Source: Cubamyces lactineus (Eukaryota; Basidiomycota; Agaricomycetes; Polyporales; Polyporaceae). Taken from it: 64,000 nt of DNA. Every line of letters starts with the position of its first letter. The first letter of the stretch is position 1. The stretch spans positions 1,116,001-1,180,000 of the forward strand of contig JACDTU010000002.1 in assembly GCA_022376465.1 (NCBI GenBank), given 5' to 3'. The position numbers and the translations under genes are program-made. Below the pieces are notes generated by a model, which worked only from the letters and a program-made list of their open reading frames with translations, searched no databases and had not been told where the DNA came from. This document shows positions 51,450 through 62,613 of the stretch, in pieces.

Positions 51450-54400
51450 TTAGAAGAATCGCCGCTTATGATGCTTCTCGTCCACGTCGACCTTGATGTG
51501 CGAGTGGGTCGGGACGTGCCCCGGCGTCGAGCACGGTATGATGCTCTTCAGCCACTCGTCCCCCTCGTCCTCCTCCTCCGGCGCGTGGCAGTGGTCCTGG
51601 CAGCGCGGGCTGTCCCGGTCGTGGCTGTTGCACCCGCACAGGAGGTCGTTCGACTTGCCTTTGCCCTTCAGGAGGTCCGTGAGCGTGCACCGCGCGGACG
51701 GCTCGACGAACAGCATCCGCCGGATCGCAGGGCGCGACTCGCGTGGAAGCAGCCGGAATATCGACTCCGCGCCGCCCGTCGAGAACGTCGCGACGGACGT
51801 GACGCTGCTCGTCCGCGGGCGCGGGCGGCGCACCGTCGAAGTCGAGTCGTGCGGCTCAGGCTTCGGACGCGTCGGGGTGGCGCTCGACGTGGCGGCGGAG
51901 CCCACGGTCGTCGTAGACGTAGAGGCGGGCGAAGCGGACGCAGACGTGTCTGCAGGAGAGGCGGACAACATCCCGGCAGGCTCTTGCTTGCATTTCTGCG
52001 CCTCGGTCACCTTCTCCTGGACAGCTTCCACCTTCGCGAGCGCCTCCGCCTTGCCCTGTTCGTGCGCAAAGTCGCGCGCCTTCACCGGGCTTCCGCTCAC
52101 GGCCGCGTCCTGCTGAGTCTCGCCCGCTACCGTCTGCTCGCGGGGTTCTGACTTGATCTCAATGGGTTTGACAATCGGCGAGAGCGCGTGCACGGTGTTA
52201 GAGCGGTGCGAAGGGCCCAGGTGGGGGCGCTTCACAAGGTCGGCAGGGCCGAGCGTAGGCGACACGGGCAGTGACTCGGTGGACGAACCAGGGCGGGGAT
52301 ACGTGAGCACGGAGGGGTCCATGTCTGGGGGGCTGTCAGTGTGCCCGATCGGGCCCATCTCGCTGAATAGCGCGGGGAGCGTCGCAGTCGAATGCGAGAC
52401 GGCGCCGGCGTGCAACGAGGCGCGTACGCGGTTGCGTCGGAGGATGCGCTCAGCCTCGTCGAGCTCATCCGCTGTGAGGCCGGTGTTCATCGACGGAGCG
52501 GTGAGCTCCGTGCTCTCCGTGCTGGACGAGGCGGCGACAGAAGCGCGTTCCGAGGCTTCGCCGTCGAAGATGGACGAAGCGGCGGAGCTCTCGGGCTGAG
52601 TCGACGGCGCATGCGAGTCGGTCGCGGAAGTAGCAGAGATGTTCGTGAGCGCAGGCTCCGACAACGACGTGGTCTCTTCCGGCTTGTCCTTGGACTGCTC
52701 AGGCAGCTCCTCCTTGGTCTCATCCGACGTCTCCTTCTTGGGAGCTTCGATCTGCTTCCTAGGAGGGGGCTTGACGGACAGGTCGGGGTGCGCATTCACG
52801 AACGCGCGGAAGCTGGGGTCGCTCTTCGGATCTGGGATCTTCCAGGGGAAGCGGCGGAGGACCATACACATGAAGATGATCGCGACGCTCCACACATCCG
52901 TCTTGCGCGGGTCGTAGCTATCCTGCGAGAGCACCTCTGGGGCGAGGTAGGGGTCGCTGCCGACGATGCCCGTCGCGAGCGTCGTCTTCTTGCCCGGATA
53001 GTGGAACACGGTTGCGGTGCCAAAGTCGATGAGCTTTACGACGTTGTCCTTCGTCATCACGCAGTTGTCGAGCTTCAGGTCGCGGTGCGCGAGCCCAAGC
53101 GAGTGCAGGTATTCGACGCCGTCGCAGATCTGGCGGAAGACGCAGTAGATCTCTGGCCGCGTCATGTTCCCAGACATGACCACACTGAAGAGGTCGTATG
53201 GTGCGTACTCCATGACCTAATTGAGTGTATGCGATACGATGCGATGCCACGCAGGAGAGACGCCACCATCAGCGATCTGCCTCCTCCGCAGTTGAGCATA
53301 CGAGACCAGGACAACGTACCTCGTAGAAATGACCGTGGTCGGTGACGATGTCGACCGTCTCGATGATGTTCGGGTGTTTCAGCGTACTGCCTACGCAGAA
53401 CTCGGCGGTGACCTTCTTCTGGTACTCCCGCTCTGACTCGCCCTGACGCTTGGGCCTGAACTCCTTGACGGCGAAGATGGTGCCGCCGTTCTTGCTCGAG
53501 GCCTTGATGAGACGTACCGTGCCTCCCGCACCGGAGCCGAGTACCTTCCCCCACTTGCCGTACTTCTTCGACATCGGTACCTGTGTTGCCGATGATAATG
53601 ACGGCACGGTATATGCAGGCGTGGTAGAGCCCTTCTTTTGATGCCGATGGTGATCATGGTGCTCTTCGTGTTTTGTTGACGCGGCTGAGGGCACGGCAGA
53701 TGTCGATGCCGTCGTCTGCGACTGAGGCTGACTACTGCGCGAGTTCATCGAACGAGGCGGGGAACCAGAACTGCTCTTTGCGGAGGCAGCTCCAGGTGAG
53801 GGCGTCTTGGCGACGTGCTCCTTGCTGGTCCCGTTGGGCTTGTCGTCGTCCACCTTTGCCTTGTCCTTATGGCTACGCAACAGTGCGGAAAAGCGACCCT
53901 CCTTGTGCTTGCCCTCGCCGGCGGTGGACAGCTTATCGGTCGAGCCGTTAGCCGAGGCCGAACTCGACGCGGTGCCGGGTGTACCAGGAGGCATTGAGGA
54001 AGGCGTGGCGGCACCTGGGGGAACATCGAGATGTGCAGACTCTAGGATGGCACTACGGCGCAGATCCTGAGCAGCAGTGTGTTCTGCCGGGGTCGCGAAA
54101 CCGGTGGAAATGGGGGACCCTCCATGAGAATGGGGTATATGGTTGTTGAGAAACCGTTTCAAGTCATGGAGAGGATTGTGGGAGTGCTTGTTCTTGAGCG
54201 CGGGCGTCGCAGGCGTAGCTGGAGGGTGTGATGGGATAGTGGCAGATGGAGGAACGTCGCCGTCCTCGCGATCGGGAGAAGAACGCGTTGGGGAGCCGGA
54301 CGGGCTAGGTAATGATGATGGTAATGGCGTGCTGGACTTACGGCTCGAGAAGAGGGAGCGTGTTGACGATGGTGGGGGTTGTTGGGAATTCGGGAAGTTG

Positions 54401-54879
54401 TCTGAGGAAGGTGCGGAAGAGGAGGTGGGGGAATGTGTAGGAGAGGGAGATCTCCGTCTGCCGAAGGAGGTAGAGAGGAAGCGGGATGGACGCCTCGTAG
54501 GGGTGGGAGCCTGCATGAGGATAGGAAGGGGACGGGGTGGAAGGAGTGAGCAAAACGTTCGGAGGGAGAGATCAAGAGGGATAAATAAGGAAAGGAAAGG
54601 GATAGGGAGGGGGGATGAGGGTGAAAAGGATTAAGCGATACCGACCTGCTCCTTGGGAAGTGGCTGCTTGGAGGGTGCAGCAGAAGACGAGGCTGAGGGC
54701 GTGGAGGGGAACGCGACCTCGTCTGGGTTTGGCGAGGGGGACTGGACTGCTATTGCGGGAGAAGGCGGGACGAGGGCGGATGGGGTGGGGAGGTCGGATT
54801 GCGGGGAGAGGGAAGCGGGGGAGTGCCTGGCGGAGGAGAGGGAGAGGTCGAGAGGCTGGATAGGCTTAGCAGAGAGCAT
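51450..54879 (-). CDS. HAL4/HAL5-type Ser/Thr protein kinase with a large kinase-domain insert
   Basis: Fungal HAL/NPR1-family kinase; yeast members (Sat4/Hal4, Hal5) control Trk potassium transport and nutrient permease stability. Exons 54646-54879, 53320-54510 and 51450-53216 give an intact 1063-residue frame. The ATG at 54879 starts [20 protein letters not shown]; the exon ends PKEQ and joins [21 protein letters not shown] shorter start at 54516 (ATG within the intron acceptor) is possible. A Ser/Pro-rich N-terminal half precedes the kinase: [34 protein letters not shown], catalytic loop [25 protein letters not shown] and [13 protein letters not shown]. About 330 disordered residues separate FVNAHPDLS from the final kinase helices ([20 protein letters not shown]). 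The tail has a Cys/His cluster ([20 protein letters not shown]). Confidence 0.92.
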
Positions 54880-56200
54880 GATGGGGAGAAGAATAGCAGC
54901 CGGGGGAGTGGGGAGGAGGGAGCTGGTGGTGGAGGAGAGAAGAAGGAGAGGCTGGCAGAGGAGAGAATGGATGAGTGGATGGATTCGGCCAAGGCGAGAG
55001 GAGGAGGAGGAGGAGGAGAGGCCGTGACCGTCTTCGTCTGCTGTCCGACTCCCAGTCCGAGAGTGCGCTTGGGCGCCTGTCCGTCCCACTTGTTGGCGTT
55101 ATGCACCCCGCATCATCTCGGCTCCCTCATCTCAGATCCTCCCGGTCCGGTTCTTTTCCTCTTCAGGCCTCCCGATGCCCTCCTCCTCCCTCCTCGCCGT
55201 CCTCTCGCTCAGCAGCAGCATCGGCCTAACAGGCCTCTATCGCTTTCCGACGCCATCCCTCCTCTCCGTATTCTTCCTTTTTCTTGCCTATTTTTCGGTA
55301 CACCAACGGCCACAATACACTCTGTCCGCCGCCCACAAATACGTCATCGCTCCCGCCTCATCCTCATCCTTCGGCTCTTCCGCCCGAACCTCCTCCTCCT
55401 TAACCACGCGCAACGATGCGCCCTATTTTTTAATGTCTTTTCATAGCTCCTGTGGTTTTTGCTCTTTCTGCCTCTCGCCTCTGCCGCAACGCCCCACACG
55501 CCTGTTTTGTTCAACGGCTTCACGGCTGAATCCTTTCCTTTCCCTCGTCCTCGTCATCTGCTCACGCAATCTGCCTCGGCCGATCTGCGCACTGTCTTGC
55601 GCAAACCTTTCCCCCGCCCCAGCCATTTATCTCCAGCCAATCCTTGCCCATGGGCGCCCCTCTGCCGAGTCCTCCCGCCAATCGGCATCTCTCTGATCCC
55701 GTAACTCGTGCTATCATCGTCCGATCCTCCCTTCGATCGCCCTTTGCTCTCTGGCCCATAGGCGCCCACCTTCCAACCCTAACGAGGTCCTCCGACTTCG
55801 CTGCTCGTCCAGCGTCCTCGAGCTCGCAATGTTCGCGATCTTCTCTAGCTTCCTCTTAGCATTCCCTCTCTCCCTCACACGTTCGTCCACTTGGCTCCCT
55901 CCATCGAGCTCTATTTCTTGGCTGTCCCCGTCCGCCCATGCTGCGCCCACGCTTCCATTGAGCGCGGCGGCATCGAATCGTGTCAAACTCTCTGCCCAAG
56001 CCCTCTGCCAAGGTTTCACCACCTCAGCCCACTTCCGTCGCCGCGCGCGCAGGAGAAGCACCACCCGGCGTATACTCTAGACTCTATCGCACTCTCTCCC
56101 CGACTTCTGCTCCCGCCTTGCCTTCTTCGCCCATTCGCTGAGCACGCCCGTGGGACACAGCGGACCACGCGCGCGATCTCCCTCGAGCTCGATTCGTCCG
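54880..56200. promoter_or_regulatory. Upstream region of the HAL kinase gene with strand-biased composition
   Basis: From about 54400 to 55020 the plus strand is strongly purine-rich, including a GAG repeat at 54999-55020; this is a CT-rich leader for the minus-strand kinase gene. From about 55100 to 56150 the plus strand becomes pyrimidine-rich. The flip near 55080 could mark a bidirectional promoter. No coding exon is recognised on the plus strand. Confidence 0.4.
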
Positions 56201-57367
56201 CCCTTCCCACCCCGCGCGACAGGCTGCCCTCTCCCCATCGAGCCGTGCATGTGCATGTGGACAGCCCGCGCCGACCCTGACGGTCCTCGATACCGCTCGC
56301 ACGTCCGTTTGCTGCGCGCGGGCGCGGCGGCCTCCCTCGCTCTCCGCGTTTCTCAGCTGCGACTCTCCGCCCGGGCGCATCTCCGCTGTGGGGTCGCCTC
56401 GTTTCCAGCCCGCGTCCGCGTCGGCCTTTGTGCGGGGCTCTTTGCGAGCTCTTCAAGCCGGACATCCGAGTAGGACGGCGCGGTCTAGCCCTTCTTCCGT
56501 CCGACGGTGCACCAGTAATACTGCCTGCATCTCCATCCGGACGCTCGACTGGTTTAGCTCAGGTATGGGTATGTAAGCCTGTGGTGACCCGTCGGGGCTG
56601 CGTGGAGGCCGGAGCACAGCTCCAGCCACGGCCCACGCGCTCACATACGGACGCTCAAACGCAGAAACCTCGCACCATTTGCTTGGAGGTGTCGAGCGCT
56701 CACAGGACGAATGATGGCAATTTCACTGACTGTTTGAGCAGCGCGGGCACGCCGCCTGGCCGGGGCGCGGTTCATGGAACATTGTAGGCACACCATACCC
56801 GGGCTTCTCTTTAGTTACTGGCTGGCTGGCTGGCTACTGTTGCTGTTGCCGCTGCTACCCAGTACCGTTCTCTGACTACGGCAATATTCGTGGCATGCCG
56901 CGCTCGCCGCACGGACCTTGCTTGCCTCGCGCCATCGTCTCTCGTAACGTGCGCCCCAGCACACTCCCCCATTATTCGGTACATACCCAGCCACGGTCCA
57001 CCCACACAGAGTCTGCGGCGTCCACCCCGCAGACAGCACTGACGAGCGAGTTTCCCCGGATATCTGGCTCTAGCTCGCTGCGAAGGGCGGCGTCGTCATC
57101 TGGCCGTAATAGACAGCGCTCAATAGGACACCTTTTTGCTTCCATTCATTCAACCCCCCTTGGCCCCGGTTGGAACCCGGTGCACGCGGACGCATACGCA
57201 CAAGTTGTGATTCAGAAGTACAGGGCGTCGTATTGGTACACAGACAGACAGCGGAAGGTTGGCGAGTGGTGACACCGAAAGGCCCTGCCTGCCACTCTGA
57301 GTGCTCACATGTCCCATGGCGACCAATTGAGGGTGACCGGCGAACTCCCCATTGGTATGTATCACCA

Positions 57368-57380
57368 GTGCACAGTGCAC
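57368..57380. repeat. GTGCACAGTGCAC element, copy 1
   Basis: Two GTGCAC palindromes separated by one A. An identical 13-mer lies at 59635-59647 in the same gene-poor block. Confidence 0.5.
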
Positions 57381-59634
57381 AGTTGACAGCGCGCCCAGGC
57401 AAAATGGCAAGTATAATTACCGCACTTGACTCTGGGGCGGTATACTGATTTAAGGGCTGAGAGCGATTGGCCTTGGTCCACGGTGCGGCGCGCGTGTTGC
57501 AATTGACGTGTGTCCAATGGCGAATATGCCACACGTACTGTATACCTATACATACACTGCACAGCCAGCCCGTTGGCACCAGTACTACCGGTGGGGAGGC
57601 TGCAGTTATATCTCGTGCGGGACAGGACGGGTACCCGGCGGCGTCGCGATGGCATTTGTGCCAAGTCTCCCATACGCCTACTTCCAGTGCTTCTTGCGCA
57701 CATACGCCTCGTACCGGTACTACTCGCAGCTGAGTATTGTAGCGGGTCCTTCCGACCGTGAGGCTTGAGCGACGAAGTCCCACTGTGTCAGTGGTCGAGG
57801 CCTCGTACGCGACTTCGCGGACCTCGCCAGTATGCTGTAGCCTGTGAGTACTCTACCAGTCTACCAGAGGCGTTCGTACCGGTACGCCCGAACACCTGCA
57901 GCTGACATGGCCATACCCGCAGACACGCCGAGGGTACACTCGCACACTCGCAGTAGTACTAGTACACACATGTCGCGCTCGGTCGACTGCCGACCCGTCC
58001 TATCGCCTCCCGGCCGCTTCTGCTCCTAGAACCCGTCCGGCTCGTCGCCGTCGTGCCCCTCACCGCTCAGCACGCTTCGCGGGACCCATGGCGTGTGTGT
58101 GATACGCGTCTAACCGTGCTGCTGGGTCTGCTAGCCTCTAGGTTTGTTGGGGAGGTGAGTGGTCATGTGTGTGCGCTATACAAGTATCGCTAGCCCGAAC
58201 ATGGTGCTACCTAGTACTAGTAGTGCCCATCCGTGTCCCAGGCTACACAGTAGTTGACGCTGACTCCAGAGATTGTGTCCTGGCCCTAGATCAGATTCTT
58301 CTACCACCAAGCTCCGGGACTGCAACCCCGCTTTTCTTGCGCGCTATAGCTACGCATGGAGAGCATCACTGGCAGTGCTGATGACCATCCGCTCAGAGTC
58401 GCTGTCAGGGGTGTATCAATATCATCATGGCGTTGAAGAGGCGAGCGTGCAGTGATATCACCCATTCATGATCCTGCATACAGTCAGTGCATCAGGGCAC
58501 TAAGATCTGCCACCTTTTCCAGGACCACCACCCATAGATCTGTGTTTGTGTCAGTGGCAGGCAGGCGGCGAGCGTACTACCGACGTTGTCGTCGTCGTTG
58601 ACTTGCCATTGCGCGATTGATTGACGCGGCGGTGCGGCGGTGTCCTGGCAGCACATGCATGGCAACAGCCTGCAATTGCACTCAGATGGCAGTAGACTCC
58701 AGGACGGCCAGCCACACGGTGCTGTATACGGTATACCGCCTAGCGTCTCCGTCGACCCAGTCACCCAGTCGACGCGAGCCCATCTGCCCATCTCGATGCT
58801 GATACACGCGTTGGGGTGCGTTTCGCCATCACGCGTACGTTCACGATGTGGCAATGGCATGGGATCTTGGGCTCCCGTCGAGCGCCGAGCGGCCAGCTGC
58901 CACAACGACCTTGGAATCTTGGATCCGTGCGACGTTGCCGAGCTCGTCTGAATCAGTTGATGTACTATACAAAATCCACAGCAACGCGGCATTAAGCCTA
59001 GGTGCTATAGAGTGTACGGTAAGTGCTTGACTCCAGAACGGTAGGATCTTGTACGAACGTCTGAGGATGCGTCCATGCACTCATCCATCGTGAATGAACT
59101 ATCGACGATAGGTGATGCCATGGCCTGGCATAGACTGAATAGTGTCAGGGCAAAACCTAGTGCTACTCAATAGATGTCATCGAAACAATTCGGAGCTCCC
59201 CGCAATCCGCAATAGACAACCATTCAATGAGGCCAGCTCCGGTAGATCCAGAGCTATAGTATCCAACCAATACATGTCGATGGCTCTACCTTCGGACGCG
59301 CGGATCAAGAACCTCCGTCCAAGTCAGGAGGTCGTGCTACTGTGCCATCCCATGGACCCTGTGCGATAAGTGGCCGACCTGCAGTAACTTCCCGGTACGC
59401 AAGCTAGCTCGCTGCGCCGCGTCAAAGAGCCTAGGGCCTCTGTACCCGCGACACGAGTTTCTCCACTCAAGGAGCCTTCTCCGAAGGGCCGTTTGAGGGG
59501 GCTGGAGCGTCGCGCAGATAGGCTCGGTGGTAGCCTAATGCGTGCGGCTCGCTTGGGAGCCTAGGACGCCTTGCATTTGTGTGCATGCAGGTGATCCATG
59601 AGCAGTACTGTACCTGCCCCGCGCGATGCGTGAT

Positions 59635-59647
59635 GTGCACAGTGCAC
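59635..59647. repeat. GTGCACAGTGCAC element, copy 2
   Basis: Identical to 57368-57380; a related gtgcacggtgcg lies near 60033. Role unknown. Confidence 0.5.
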
Positions 59648-62613
59648 TGAGCCCGGGTTTAGCGTGTGTACGCTTAGGTACGACCATGGTCGCGGTCTCG
59701 AACGTCGTCGACGAGTGCTGAATCAGCACTGCGAGGCGGGTAAGTGAGCCTGTATCATATCGGCGAGGCCACTGACTGGGCGAGAGTCACCGAACAGATT
59801 GCCCCCAACGTCTTCTGATCCTCGCGGAAGCCGCGTGCTATCAGCCCGCCTGAGAAGCGTGCGCACCGAACTATCGAACGATGATACAGCATAACAGAGG
59901 GGCGACCTGCGAGAGGCGTTCTGGTTCCGGGTTTGGACACCGGTCTACCGAACGCTCGAGCGTTGCCGAGCGGACGTCTTCTGCGCGGTCGCATCTGCCG
60001 ATGGGCCAGCGGGTGGTCTTGTGCCACCGTGCACGGTGCGCGTCGTGGCTTTTTACGACATGTTACACGCGCCGTGACGGCAGGCACTGTGCGCCAGTCT
60101 CTTCGAACCTACAGCCTGTACGGATGCAGACTACTCGGTGTTACGGGCTGTGGACAAAAGGTCTTTGTGAGGTTCTCTGCGCCCGGGTGCTTCCTTGTGT
60201 GCGCAGTACGTGACCATTACCTCTGCGGGTCGCAGATCGTAATCATCGCATAGTGCGCTATGTTACGCGGGCAGCTGCGAGGTTGTCCTCGCCGTAGGCG
60301 TTGCGGTGTGCGACCTAAGAATAGCTCATTGTCTTAGCGAGTACGTCGAATACACTACCTTACACAGGACGGCGATGCAAACACTTGGACTGTGGAGTGT
60401 AATCGGCTTCACCTGGTATACGCCCGTTGCGAGATGACACATCTCACGCGCTGCAGGCATTCATTCGGTTGCGCCTCCGGGTGGGCTCGATGGATGCCGG
60501 TGAAAGGAATGGCACCGGCGTCGCGCTACTTAGAGTCGCGAGCCCTGGTGACTGTTGCGTTAGTGATCAGATGTGACCCAGGCAACATGGGAATTTTCTG
60601 AGCTGAAACGGATGTATCTGTCGTGAAATGGATGCATCCAAAATGGATGTTTTCCGCAGATATCCATGGATAGAGCTATCCAAGCTAACCCCTGGCATAC
60701 CCTGGGGCCGGAGGGTCTGACCTTTGTCATGCATTCAAGAACGGATACGTACATACGGGACGCCTCGTTCTTGCGATGAGAATCGTTGTAACAGAACAGC
60801 TGCGGAGGCTGCTGCAATTCCGAATGCACCGTATACGTATATCTACATATCGTCAGCCCGCAGTGTGCGACACGTAGTGTTCCGACATACCTGCGTGCGA
60901 GAGGGCCGATCGACCAATGATTACGCACGGATCGCAGCTGGAGTTCTCAGGCCATGTCGGCGAAAGGGCTTATACGGTTACGGCCATTGCACCGTCGGCA
61001 GGGCCAGGAACTGGCTGGACAGCCCGAGATTCGGATTATCTGCAGAAAGATCAGACCAATGTCAGAGTAGGTTCGCGTACACATGCTGATACACAATAGG
61101 GGACAGCACCTTGTAACGTACAAAGCGCCCATTGCGCCTTGGGGACTATGCAAATGCGATTGACGCATAGGAAGTTGTGCATTCAGGGTGTTCGACCGAG
61201 AGAGATCCGACGGTCATCAAGGCCGCGCGAACTTGCGACACCACCACTTTGGCGCTCCAGTTCGTGCTGTGGCTGGTGGAACCACAGGTGCTTCGCTGAG
61301 GGGCACTTTGCTTGTTGAGCCCTGGTGCCTGCGCATATACCACGCACGAATGCTGCCGTGTACGTACGACTACCACTGCGATCGATGCGACGGCGTCGCA
61401 TTCGGGGAAACGTGCTACCATTGCGCAAGGCCGGAGGACAGCTGAGCCGCGCAGATCCTCCTCTACATTCTCCATCGACCGCGGCGGCCACCGTGTTACG
61501 TAGCCGAAGCTGTAGGATCTCTGTCATCTTCGCGCTTGCCGACGCGCTTCTTGCTCGTCGGCTTCGCTATCATATGCAAGAGACATTGTAGATCGCACGT
61601 TCATACCCCTTTGCTGAATGAACGCGTCATCTACGCTGAGTGCAGTCAGCATACCTGACCATCCGGCACACCGGTGACAGTTGGCCAGGTGGCGTACCGC
61701 CGAAATGCTTGCGACATACGGTATGTCGCGACGAGTGCTCCAGCCGCACAAGCCGTGCTGTCGCGTGTACTGTGCGGTCGGTGCCGGAACAAATGCACAT
61801 GGACTTATGGACTCGGAGGCGTTGGGACAGAACGAGAGGAAATCGATGCGCCACCCAGGCGCCCGCCGCTGGTTCCTGACCATTCCCGACTTCGGACGTG
61901 ATCGCGATCGCGCTCTCCCGCGCCACCTGCCGACGCCATCCCAGCGCTTACGGCCCGCTCCGACCGTTCCGAAACACACGGAACGGCATGTGGGCGCTCT
62001 GAGACTGCATTCGTACGCAAAGCGCTGTGGCTCAGCTCAGTGCGATAGCCAGGCGCTCAGGGCCGCTTTCGTAGAAGGCCGGGTGCTGTGGGTACTATAC
62101 ATCGGCGACGGTGGTGGTCGCGGGAAGTATTTGGTCGTATGGGGGTCCCCGAGACATTTGTAAATGGCAGTGGGCGACGCTGTTTGGTAGGCCATGAGGC
62201 TACTAGACGAGTAGGGAGATCCGCGAAGTGGAGTCCAGTGGACGTACTACGGGAGTAACGTCGGGTTTCATTTCGGACCTAGGGGAAGGGAATTTCTTGG
62301 GGGTGAGAGACGAGAAATTGCCATGTAAGCCTGGACAGGTGAGCGTTTCAATCACTGCGACAAGACAGAACGTTGGGGATGTTTAGCCTCGTGCCAAGGT
62401 CTTGGGCAACGAAGTAGTGAAATTTGCAGCTGGTACTGGCGATTCGAAGGAGCTCGAGGTCCACTGGCAACACACAGCTGATCACGAACGCACGTTCGCT
62501 CGGAACATATCCAGTATAGCTATCGTACACACATGCGGTGCGATGGATGACAAGACGCACCCAAGACGCACCAAGCGCAACCCAAGGGTCGCGTGAAAGC
62601 TCTCGAACAGGGA

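Larger units (their letters stand above)
56201..62613. other. Gene-poor block, no recognisable gene
   Basis: With the kinase upstream region this makes 7.7 kb without a recognisable protein. Frames are short, often overlap on several strands and mostly open with GTG or TTG. The longest, 57070-57783 minus, has no ATG start and no family resemblance. The sequence keeps many CpG steps, so it does not look heavily mutated by a C-to-T repeat-silencing process. I see no terminal repeats, reverse transcriptase or transposase motifs, no tRNA and no rRNA. Short palindromes such as accggt, agtactagta and gtgcac recur. Confidence 0.6.

Noticed and set aside
57070..57783. 237-codon minus-strand open frame in the gene-poor block
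   Set aside because: It opens with GTG rather than ATG, shows no family resemblance or clear domain, and overlaps several equally open frames on the plus strand.
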